Source: Acidobacteriota bacterium
GTDB lineage: Bacteria; Acidobacteriota; Terriglobia; Acidiferrales; UBA7541
Assembly (NCBI GenBank): GCA_013289855.1
Contig: JABCZD010000007.1
Coordinates: forward strand, 186,001 to 250,000
Direction of reading: 5' to 3'
Length of the DNA: 64,000 nt
Shown here: in pieces, positions 25,087 to 32,723 of the stretch
Position numbering within the stretch: position 1 is the stretch's first letter
Layout: every line of letters starts with the position of its first letter
Translations under genes and position numbers: made by a program
The notes under the pieces: model-generated
What the model was told of the DNA's origin: nothing
The model's database searches: none
The model's input: only the letters and a program-made list of their open reading frames with translations

Positions 25087-26040
25087 ATGTTCCTTTGCGT
25101 TAGTCCCAATCCGGCGATCGACAAGCGGCTCACCGTGCCGTCGCTCCAACGTGGACAAATCAATCGCGTCCGCACCGTCCAAAGTTTGCCTGGCGGAAAA
25201 GCCGTGCACGTGGCCATGGTGCTGCAAACGCTTGGCGCACAACCGCATTGGATCGGCCCCTGCGGCGGCGCGAGCGGCGAAGATCTCAGAGCCGGTCTTT
25301 CTTCTCTCAAAATCCGCGCGACCGCCTGCGCCACCTATCAGCCAACGCGCACGAATCTGGAAATTGTGGAAGAGGATGGCACCGTCACCGAAATTCTAGA
25401 GCCGGGTTCGGCGCTTTCCGCAGCGGAATGGGAGGGTTTCGAAAGCGCATGCCGAAAGGTGTTTGCGGAGAACTCGGAAAATAAATCAGTCGTCCTCTCC
25501 GGGAGCTTACCCGCAAATACCCGGCCAAATCTCTACGCGGACCTCATCTCCGGCGCGAGGGACTCCGGTTGCAGAACCTTGGTGGACACCAGTGGTGAAC
25601 CTCTTCGTCTGGCAATTGCCGCCGAGCCCGATTTCGTGAAGCCCAATCGCGAGGAACTGACTCACGTTCTGGGAACGGGAATCAACACGATCTCCGAGGC
25701 CTTCGCTGCGCTCCAGAAATTGTTGAGCATCGGCGCTCAGAGCGCCGCCTTAAGTCTCGGTTCGGAGGGGCTTCTGTTTTGTCCTGGCAAAGACGCGCCT
25801 GTGTTCTTCGCTCCCGCAGTTCTGCTCCAGCCGCATTCCACCGTGGGCTGCGGAGATTCCGCACTCGCCGGATTTGCATTTGGCATCGCGTCCGCATATT
25901 CGCCGCAAGATACGTTGCGTCTCGCGGCTGCCTGCGCTGCGGCAAATTGTTTGGCCGATTCTCCTGGCGCTGCCAGGATTGAGGATATCCAGGACTTTCA
26001 GAAACAAATCACGGTCCAACCGCTGGCGGTGGACCCTTGA
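25087..26040 (+). CDS. PfkB-family sugar-phosphate kinase, LacC/FruK-like
   Basis: The 317-residue kinase belongs to the 1-phosphofructokinase / tagatose-6-phosphate kinase branch: starts FLCVSPNPAIDKRLTV, has LPGGKAVHVAMVLQTLG, GSLPANTRP and the C-terminal signature STVGCGDSALAGFAFG, with the catalytic Asp in GCGDS. It is 15 bp after lacD, so it most likely makes tagatose-1,6-bisphosphate for that enzyme. The PfkB motif normally reads GAGD; here it is GCGD, which is common in LacC. Substrate by context only. Confidence 0.88.
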   Translation: MFLCVSPNPAIDKRLTVPSLQRGQINRVRTVQSLPGGKAVHVAMVLQTLGAQPHWIGPCGGASGEDLRAGLSSLKIRATACATYQPTRTNLEIVEEDGTVTEILEPGSALSAAEWEGFESACRKVFAENSENKSVVLSGSLPANTRPNLYADLISGARDSGCRTLVDTSGEPLRLAIAAEPDFVKPNREELTHVLGTGINTISEAFAALQKLLSIGAQSAALSLGSEGLLFCPGKDAPVFFAPAVLLQPHSTVGCGDSALAGFAFGIASAYSPQDTLRLAAACAAANCLADSPGAARIEDIQDFQKQITVQPLAVDP

Positions 26041-26158
26041 CGCCGCCAGCGAAATGGATTTGCGCTTTGCGTACGCGGAAAAGAAACCGTAGGAGACGTT
26101 CGCAAAAAAAGCGTACGTGCCGTACGTATCAGGAATTCGTTTCGTCGAGGAAGGTATG

Positions 26159-27235
26159 ATGCCCGCATCTAGCTCGCCCGCGCGCGGTTCTCACACGCTT
26201 GCAGAAATCTTGTCTCAGCCGGAGGTCTGGAGGTCGTGTTTGCATGGCCTGCCGCAAGCTGCCGCCTTTCAAGCCATGCAGACAAAGGCGCGTTCTCGCC
26301 GGCCGTGGCTCTTTATCGGCTGTGGAACAAGCTTTTATCTAGCCGAAGCTGCCGCCGGCAGTTGGTCGCAACTGACAGGCCATCCCGCTCGCGCATTGCC
26401 CGCTTCCGAAGTGCTGCTATTCCCACAATCGGCGCAGCTCGCGGAGCCTGGTCTTCAGTCCGTCATTATTTCGCGCTCTGGCCGCACTTCCGAGGCTTTA
26501 CGCGCCGCCGAACTGCTGCGCGATAAATATAAAGTCGCGACTCTGGGAATTACCTGCGCGTTGCAATCCGAACTGGCAAAGACTTGTGAATCGACCATCG
26601 TCTTGCCCGCCGCGGACGAGAAGAGCATGGTCATGACGCGCTCATTTACCTCCATGCTTTTTGCCCTCGTTCAGCTCGCCGCGGAAGCCGCGGCTGTGCC
26701 GAACCTTTCCTCATCGCTCGAAACTGTCGAGACCGCGCTAGCTTCCACCATCGAAAAATGGAATGATCGCGTGGAGACTTTCGTCGCAAGTCATACGTTT
26801 GCGGACTATATCTACCTCGGACAAGGTCCTCTATTCTCCGTCGCTCGCGAGGCGGCGCTGAAGGTCACTGAAATGTCGCATTCTTATGCTCAGGCTTACC
26901 ACACTCTCGAATTCCGCCACGGCCCGAAATCCATCGTCGCGCCCCACACCTGCATCATGTTTTTGCTCAGCGAATCTGGTATGCAGGCGGAGACCGAAGT
27001 CTTACTGGAAATGAAAGATCTCGGCGGCACAATCATTTCTGTTTCCGATCGCGCCGGTGACAGCGTTCGGCAGGCGTCCGATCTGCTCTTCGAATTGCGC
27101 ACTGGAGTTTCGGAACCCTTCCTCCTCGCCCCCTTCGTTGTTCCCGGGCAGCTTCTTGGCTATCACACGGGTGTCAAAAAAGCTCTGAATCCGGACGAAC
27201 CGAAAAACTTGAGTCGTGTAGTCCTCCTCGATTGA
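26159..27235 (+). CDS. SIS-domain sugar isomerase, AgaS-like
   Basis: Two SIS domains, as in AgaS and the isomerase half of glucosamine synthase, fill this 358-residue protein: LFIGCGTSFYLAEAAAG, VIISRSGRTSEALRAAEL, then YIYLGQGPLFSVAREAALKVTEMS, and EFRHGPKSIVAPHT. AgaS converts galactosamine-6-phosphate to tagatose-6-phosphate, which fits the kinase and aldolase beside it. AGGAAGG ends 4 nt before the ATG at 26159; an ATG 3 nt earlier and a GTG at 26117 are less likely. It follows the previous gene by 118 bp. A ketose/aldose isomerase with another amino sugar is possible. Confidence 0.82.
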   Translation: MPASSSPARGSHTLAEILSQPEVWRSCLHGLPQAAAFQAMQTKARSRRPWLFIGCGTSFYLAEAAAGSWSQLTGHPARALPASEVLLFPQSAQLAEPGLQSVIISRSGRTSEALRAAELLRDKYKVATLGITCALQSELAKTCESTIVLPAADEKSMVMTRSFTSMLFALVQLAAEAAAVPNLSSSLETVETALASTIEKWNDRVETFVASHTFADYIYLGQGPLFSVAREAALKVTEMSHSYAQAYHTLEFRHGPKSIVAPHTCIMFLLSESGMQAETEVLLEMKDLGGTIISVSDRAGDSVRQASDLLFELRTGVSEPFLLAPFVVPGQLLGYHTGVKKALNPDEPKNLSRVVLLD

Positions 27236-27254
27236 GCGTTTGCTGAGCCGGCGA

Positions 27255-28187
27255 ATGAGCAGCCACCATAAATTCGATATCAGTGTAGTCGGCGAACTGA
27301 ATTTGGACCTCGTTCTCTACGGTCTTCCTGGCCATTTCGAACTGGATCGCGAGCACCTCGCTTCAAATCTGAGTCTCACGCTCGGAAGCTCTTCCGCGAT
27401 CTTTGCCCACAACCTTGCCCTTCTCGGAAATCGTGTCGGCTTTCATTCCGCCATCGGTGAAGATCCTCTCGGCAAAATATGTCTGGAGCGGCTCAATCAA
27501 GCCGGCGTTGACGTATCGCCCGTTCGAGAATTTCCCGCCAAGCAAACCGGGCTCACGGTCATCCTCCCCCAACCCGAAAAACGATTCATCCTTACGTATC
27601 CAGGCGTGATGGCGGAGATGCGCTTTGAAGATCTCGACCTCGCCAGCGCCTTCGACGCTCGCCATCTGCATCTGTCTTCCTTTTTTTTGCAACAGGCTCT
27701 GCGACCTCGCATCGCGGAACTTTTTCGCCTCGCGAAGCAGGCCGGGCTCTCCACCTCTCTAGACACCAACGACGATCCCGAAGACCGCTGGGCGCCGGAT
27801 GTTCTCGAAGTTTTAAAGTGGGTTGATGTTCTGCTGCCCAATGAATACGAAGCCTGCCGTCTCGCACAGGCGGAAGATCCGCTACGGGCGTTGGATTTTC
27901 TGGGCGCCAGAGTTCCGCTGGTGGTCATGAAGCGCGGGGAAAAAGGAGCCCTGGCACGCCGCGGCTCCGAGACCTTTGATTCTTCATCGCCAAAAATCGC
28001 GGCTGTGGACACTATCGGCGCCGGCGACAGCTTCGACGCTGGATTCCTTCATCAATTCATTCGTGGCGGGGAAATTTCAGAGTGTTTGCGCTACGGCAAT
28101 CTTGCAGGTGCCCTCTCCGCAACCCGCAGCGGCGGCACCGAAGCTTTCCGCGACGCTCAGCACCGCAAAGCTTTCCTCTCTTTGTAA
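27255..28187 (+). CDS. PfkB-family carbohydrate kinase, ribokinase-like
   Basis: The 310-residue kinase differs from the LacC-type neighbour: it begins KFDISVVGELNLDLVLYGLPG, has a GNRVGFHSAIGEDPLGKICLERL segment, and ends with DTIGAGDSFDAGFLHQF, the PfkB C-terminal signature with catalytic Asp. This resembles ribokinase, adenosine kinase and ketogluconate kinase rather than phosphofructokinases. It likely phosphorylates the free sugar before isomerisation and cleavage, though the sugar is not told by the sequence. The ATG at 27255 begins MSSHHKF; a TTG 15 nt upstream is also in frame. It starts 19 bp after the SIS gene and ends the plus-strand operon. Confidence 0.88.
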   Translation: MSSHHKFDISVVGELNLDLVLYGLPGHFELDREHLASNLSLTLGSSSAIFAHNLALLGNRVGFHSAIGEDPLGKICLERLNQAGVDVSPVREFPAKQTGLTVILPQPEKRFILTYPGVMAEMRFEDLDLASAFDARHLHLSSFFLQQALRPRIAELFRLAKQAGLSTSLDTNDDPEDRWAPDVLEVLKWVDVLLPNEYEACRLAQAEDPLRALDFLGARVPLVVMKRGEKGALARRGSETFDSSSPKIAAVDTIGAGDSFDAGFLHQFIRGGEISECLRYGNLAGALSATRSGGTEAFRDAQHRKAFLSL

Positions 28188-28248
28188 GGGCGCCCCAGCG
28201 GCTCTTCTCTTCCGAACAATGCCGTCGCAGCGCTGATCTCAAACGCCC

Positions 28249-30480
28249 CTATTTCGCTTCCAGCAACAAGCTCTCCGTGAAATCAACGCGCAGTTTCGCA
28301 GTGGGCCCGGTCACCGTTCCATAGTCTCGGTTGTGCACGTAATCCGTCACATGGTAGCTGCGCTGCTCAAGGCCGCGCAGTTCCACTTCGCCACTCCACT
28401 TCACGCCGTCACTGCTCTTGTCCGCTCCGGTCGGCGCATAAAACGCGTAGTACATCGCGCCACCCTTCTCGATCACATAAGCCTCAGGCGCATCATAGCC
28501 ATACACATACAAGTCCAGGAAATTTCCCTTCGACAGCATCTTTTCGTTATACAGCGCGATCCATTTCTTCCAGTGTTCTTCCTTCCCGGGATTTAGGTAT
28601 ACGTTCTTGAGCTTCGGTCCATAGTCTGGCCACGTGAACTTCGTTCCCAGCACTCCTCCGGTTCCCAGCGTCGAAGCAAAGTCATCCCCAACATCCTGCT
28701 CGTTGTCGGTGTTGGCTCCAGTAATGCGGGACAACTCCACATGGTCCCCATAAATGGCTGCATTCGGCCCCAGCAGCGCCTTATACATTTTGATGCGACG
28801 GCGCACTTGCACCGATCCGACCGGATCCGCTGTAACCGCTTGGTCCATATACCGCAGCCACGCCAGACTTGGCGGCGTACCGCACGGGCAACTTTGCGTC
28901 ACGCTGTCTGGCTTTAGTGCGCGCGTGGTCTCAAAAATCGTCCTGTACACATCGCCCATCGCATAGACCGAGTCGAGCGGCGATTTGTGATGATGTTTGG
29001 GGTTGTAACAACGTGGCGTGGCATAAATATTGTCCAGCTTGTGTCCGTCGAAGTCCCAATCTCGAATAAAACGTTCCGTGAGTTTCTTGTAGTATTCGCG
29101 CACCTCCGGCACCGCCGGGCAAAGCGTCGCCAGATTCCGCGTCATTCTCGCCGGCTGCCCCTTTTCATCCAGAATCAGCCAATCCGGATGCTCCTTCACC
29201 ACATCCGAAACAATATACTTGTGGTCTCCGTATTTGAATTTCCCATCTTCCACCGCCAAGGGCAGCCACCAGAGCTGCACCTTGATTCCCTGCTCATGAA
29301 AATCCTTCACCATTTTCTGAATCGCGTCTCCGCCAAACGTATCTTTGCGCGGCTGCCAATCCCCGTAATCGTTGAACCAGCGGTCATCCAGCGTCGCCCA
29401 GTGAATTCCCAGCTCTTTCAACTTGGGAATCGTGGCGATCATCTGTTTCGGCGTCACTTCGGACTCGTAGCCCCAGCCGCACCAGCTCACCGCATAATTC
29501 TCGTCGTTGTTTTTCGGCCGCGTCAAACCTTCCCGCTCTACGGCCTTGGACCACATGCTCAACGGCTCGTAATAGTCCCCGTGGTAGACCATCAAAAACG
29601 TTCTCGGCGTCGCAAAACTCTCACCCGGTTTTAGCGTTGTGCCTGCCGGAACGTCCACGGCGGTCTCCACTTCCCCATCGGCCGTCGTCTCCGTCGGTAT
29701 CGAAAGGACCAGCGGCAGTGTTTCCAAGTGCCCGATCGCCAGGCCCACATTCCGCGTCCAGAACGCCACCACCGGCACGCCTCCTCCGACGCGTCCCAGA
29801 TCGTCCTTCGTCTCTACCGGCGCCCCGAACGAATTTTCCTGCGAAAATTTTGCCGGCATCGCCAGCACATCGTCTTTGCCCCATTTGATGCTCGACCCAA
29901 AAAATGACCACATCTCATGCGCCTGTGCTTGCGGGTCCGCCAGAGATGCATTGAGCAAATGCCGCTGCAACGTTACGGAATCCAGGCTAATTTCTGTGGC
30001 TCCAGAATTTTTGTAGCTCGTGGAAAGCAGCGCTAGCGCGGGAAAATCGTCGTACACCTGGACGTCCAGCTCTTCATCAAGCCCCGTGCTCGCGCTATGA
30101 CCTCTAACCACTACTCTTTTTCCAAGCGCCCCGAGCTTGCCGTTCGCCGGCTGAATCTGCGCTTGCGCCAAATCGCGCACAAAATCGCCAATCTCCTTTT
30201 TGCCGCTGGTGACCACAACTCCTGTCCCCGGCGTCGTTTCATCCAAGCTGAGCCACTCAGTTCCATTCTTGAGTCGTCCGGAAAGGCTCCCCGCCGCGGA
30301 AAGCACGAACTCAGCCTGCGCGGTCTTCAAATGAATTCCGTCCGCCTGTGTCTCCACCACCACCGACGACGATGGCTCCGTTTTCTTTTCCTCCGTCTTG
30401 CATCCGCCACCAAACTCCAGAGACAACGCTGTTATCGTGGCCAGCATTGCCACGCTCGACCTTCGCCCTAGCCAGCTCAT
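28249..30480 (-). CDS. GH36-type alpha-galactosidase, lipoprotein
   Basis: The 743-residue enzyme should cleave terminal alpha-galactosyl residues outside or in the periplasm. A lipoprotein signal ends in LEFGGGC. The barrel carries GWGYESEVTPKQMIATIPKLK, WATLDDRWFNDYGDW, VQLWWLPLAVEDGK and GHKLDN; the Asp in KLDN is the probable nucleophile (GH27/36 clan D pattern). An N-terminal beta-sandwich and a C-terminal beta domain flank it. The ATG at 30480 overlaps the stop of the upstream amidohydrolase gene by 4 bp. It converges on the PfkB gene and shares an operator-like site with the sugar operon. Raffinose-synthase-like activity is an alternative. Confidence 0.85.
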   Translation of the reverse strand: MSWLGRRSSVAMLATITALSLEFGGGCKTEEKKTEPSSSVVVETQADGIHLKTAQAEFVLSAAGSLSGRLKNGTEWLSLDETTPGTGVVVTSGKKEIGDFVRDLAQAQIQPANGKLGALGKRVVVRGHSASTGLDEELDVQVYDDFPALALLSTSYKNSGATEISLDSVTLQRHLLNASLADPQAQAHEMWSFFGSSIKWGKDDVLAMPAKFSQENSFGAPVETKDDLGRVGGGVPVVAFWTRNVGLAIGHLETLPLVLSIPTETTADGEVETAVDVPAGTTLKPGESFATPRTFLMVYHGDYYEPLSMWSKAVEREGLTRPKNNDENYAVSWCGWGYESEVTPKQMIATIPKLKELGIHWATLDDRWFNDYGDWQPRKDTFGGDAIQKMVKDFHEQGIKVQLWWLPLAVEDGKFKYGDHKYIVSDVVKEHPDWLILDEKGQPARMTRNLATLCPAVPEVREYYKKLTERFIRDWDFDGHKLDNIYATPRCYNPKHHHKSPLDSVYAMGDVYRTIFETTRALKPDSVTQSCPCGTPPSLAWLRYMDQAVTADPVGSVQVRRRIKMYKALLGPNAAIYGDHVELSRITGANTDNEQDVGDDFASTLGTGGVLGTKFTWPDYGPKLKNVYLNPGKEEHWKKWIALYNEKMLSKGNFLDLYVYGYDAPEAYVIEKGGAMYYAFYAPTGADKSSDGVKWSGEVELRGLEQRSYHVTDYVHNRDYGTVTGPTAKLRVDFTESLLLEAK

Positions 30481-31649
30481 TTTTTGTCTCCGTGATACAT
30501 CGCGAAAATCTTCTCCGCGTTCCCGTGGTAAACCTTCTCTAAAATTCCATCCGGCAAGCCCATGCCATAAATCATCCATCTACCCTGGCCCGGATAGCCC
30601 CAGTACGGGAAATACTCGTCGTCCGTCTCCAGCCAGCGAAAATAGTTCGCATACATCTCGGACACCGGCTCCGAATCTGTTCCAAACAGGATGCGGTCCT
30701 GAAACTCCGCGAAGAATTTCGCGGCCCGCCTCGGCTGCCGGCCCAGCTCCGATTCCCGCGCGCCTAATTCCACGTACATATTGGGATATTTTCTCAACCA
30801 TTCCGATACCGCATCCAGATTCTCCGGCCAATTCGCCACGTGCAGCGCGATAAATGTCGTCTTCGGATGCTTCGCCACGATGTGGTTCCGCTCTTCCAGC
30901 AATGTCAGCTTGCTCGGAAAAGTTCCGCCATAAAAACTCCACGACGGGTTGTGCATCAACTCCTCGTACCTTTCGTTCTTCGCATCCGTCGGAGTAAAAA
31001 AAGCCTCCGGATCGGTCGAATGGATCGCCACCGGTATCCCCAATCTTCCGCACTCTTCCCACACCGGATCCATCCGTGGATCATCGATGGCCACCAGTTT
31101 CCCGCTCTTGTCCTTCACTCCCAGCCCCCAATCCTTCAGCACCTTCAGTCCACGCGCCCCGCGCTTTACCGCATCATCCAGCTGCGCGACCATTTCCGCG
31201 CTGAAATTCGGATCGTCGATCTTGCTCCAGTCCATTTGCGCGAAGACCACGAATCTGTCGGGATACGGCTTCACCATCTTGTCCAGCACGCCCTGCAGTT
31301 TTTCTCCCCACATCCCCGTCAGGATCACCACCTTTTTCACGTTGGCTTGATCCATTCCTCTTACAACCTCGGCGGCCGGAACCTCTTCGCCATGCACCCC
31401 GCCCGCATCATTCACGTGATTGTGCACATCGATCACGTAAAACTTCGCGCGTGGCACCTCGTGCGTCGCCACATGCAGCATGGGCTTGGGATCCCAATCC
31501 TTCAAAAGCAGGGTCATCCGTTTTTCTGCGTCCGGATCTTCTCGGTACTGAATATCCTGTCCAAACGCCTGTGCACCCGCAGCGGCTACCAAGACGGTCA
31601 GCATTGCAAGCTGTATCACCCAACGCATCGAGCACACCTTGTTCTTCAT
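30477..31649 (-). CDS. Secreted amidohydrolase (Amidohydro_2 family)
   Basis: The 390-residue protein has a signal peptide (MKNKVCSMRWVIQLAMLTVLV..., cut near GAQAFGQ) and an amidohydrolase-related TIM barrel with the metal-binding VIDVHNHVND near the N-terminus, an IPVAIHSTDPEAFF segment and ILFGTDSEPV near the end, where the Asp is the usual catalytic acid. Substrates of this family are diverse (decarboxylases, lactonases, hydrolases), so none can be named. The gene leads the minus-strand pair and precedes the alpha-galactosidase by a 4-bp overlap. Operator C lies 86 bp before its start. Confidence 0.82.
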   Translation of the reverse strand: MKNKVCSMRWVIQLAMLTVLVAAAGAQAFGQDIQYREDPDAEKRMTLLLKDWDPKPMLHVATHEVPRAKFYVIDVHNHVNDAGGVHGEEVPAAEVVRGMDQANVKKVVILTGMWGEKLQGVLDKMVKPYPDRFVVFAQMDWSKIDDPNFSAEMVAQLDDAVKRGARGLKVLKDWGLGVKDKSGKLVAIDDPRMDPVWEECGRLGIPVAIHSTDPEAFFTPTDAKNERYEELMHNPSWSFYGGTFPSKLTLLEERNHIVAKHPKTTFIALHVANWPENLDAVSEWLRKYPNMYVELGARESELGRQPRRAAKFFAEFQDRILFGTDSEPVSEMYANYFRWLETDDEYFPYWGYPGQGRWMIYGMGLPDGILEKVYHGNAEKIFAMYHGDKK

Positions 31650-32030
31650 CGTTTTCGTCCCGTCCAGAAATATTCCTCGGCTTGATCGCCTCAAACGCGC
31701 ACGCCAGAGTGTAATCCTATACGTAGACAAACGAAAGTAAAAGAAATAAAACGAAGCATTGGCGGTGGCTCGCGCCTTGCGAAGTCAGCTACAGCCTCAA
31801 GCAATCCTGTACTTTTTCAAACAGATGGAGCCCGAGCGGCTGTTCTCGTTTCGGTGTCATTCCCAATGCTGTTGAGCGCGAAGTTGACTACGCTGCCAAA
31901 CCGACGACGCTGGTCGTACTTGCCCTGGAGGATGTGGAACGGCGTTATGCTGACCGTTAGGGAGTCCGGCCTCGATAAATCCCTGTTGCGCCTCGTGCAA
32001 CCAATCAGAGGCTCTTGGGTGAGTAACGTT
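31650..32030. other. Intergenic region upstream of the amidohydrolase gene
   Basis: This 381-bp gap carries the operator-like site near 31735. Its middle (about 31842-31960, plus strand) contains a short frame, reading GVIPNAVEREVD...TLVVLALEDVERRYADR then a stop, that looks protein-like but lacks a credible start. It may be the tail of a decayed gene. The remainder shows no gene or clear terminator. Confidence 0.4.
31735..31757. promoter_or_regulatory. DeoR-type operator candidate C (upstream of amidohydrolase gene)
   Basis: The site begins AAGTAAAAGA and ends AAACGAAGC. It matches site B at 19 of 23 positions. AAACGAAA (31729) and AAACGAAG (31749) are direct repeats 20 bp apart, two helical turns. 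It is 86 bp upstream of the amidohydrolase start, placing this minus-strand operon under the same likely repressor as the receptor operon. Confidence 0.55.
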
Positions 32031-32711
32031 TTACAGAGCTGAGGCTACGGAAGTGCCGGCCGCGGCAAACACCATGGCCATTTCTGCTTGCGCGAACGAC
32101 AGAAAGCATTGCACAACGACGGGATCGAACTGCGTGCCGCTCGATTCCACGAGCCGGCGGACGGCTTCTTCGGGTGGCAGGCCGTGGCGATACGGGCGCG
32201 AGGAAACCATGGCATCGAACGCATCGATGACGGAAACGATGCGAGAAACCACAGGAATTTCCGTCTCTTTCAATCCCGCCGGGTAGCCCTTTCCGTCGTA
32301 ATTCTCGTGATGATGCAGGATGTCCAGCGCGGCGCGTTCAAAGCCGGGAAGAATGCGCAAGACCGCCCAGCCATATTCCGGGTGCTTTTTCATTAGAGCA
32401 TATTCGTCTGCATCCAGTCGCGCAGGTTTGCGCAGGATAGCATCTGGAATTCCGACTTTGCCGATGTCGTGGAGCAACGCGGCTACTTCCAGGTTTTGCA
32501 GTTCGTCCTCAGAGAGGCCGAGTTCCTGCCCAACGCGCATACCCCATTCCGCCAGGCGCGTGCTGTGCACACCGGTATTCAAATCCTTCAAATCCAAGAG
32601 CTGGTTAAAGGAGCAGATCACTGCGCTGCGCAAGGCGGAACACTGCTCTTCAACCTGTTTAATTCGCAGCAATTCCGCCATGTGGGCGGTGGAAATCGCA
32701 CTAGTCACCAA
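32031..32711 (-). CDS. Stand-alone HD-GYP domain protein (cyclic-di-GMP phosphodiesterase type)
   Basis: HD-GYP domains hydrolyse cyclic di-GMP or related nucleotides at a metal centre. The 226-residue protein has H81-D82 in LLHDIGKVGIP, the HHHENYDGKGYP signature (GYP at about 142-144) and VVSRIVSVIDAFDAM. There is no sensor domain or receiver domain and no membrane segment, so any input is through partners. The frame starts at TTG/GTG about 12 nt after the S8 stop; the ATG at 32681 (MAELLRIKQ) is an alternative. Tight spacing suggests it is the last gene of the sigma/CHAT/S8 operon. Confidence 0.85.
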   Translation of the reverse strand: MVTSAISTAHMAELLRIKQVEEQCSALRSAVICSFNQLLDLKDLNTGVHSTRLAEWGMRVGQELGLSEDELQNLEVAALLHDIGKVGIPDAILRKPARLDADEYALMKKHPEYGWAVLRILPGFERAALDILHHHENYDGKGYPAGLKETEIPVVSRIVSVIDAFDAMVSSRPYRHGLPPEEAVRRLVESSGTQFDPVVVQCFLSFAQAEMAMVFAAAGTSVASAL

Positions 32712-32723
32712 TGGCCTCGGCTA

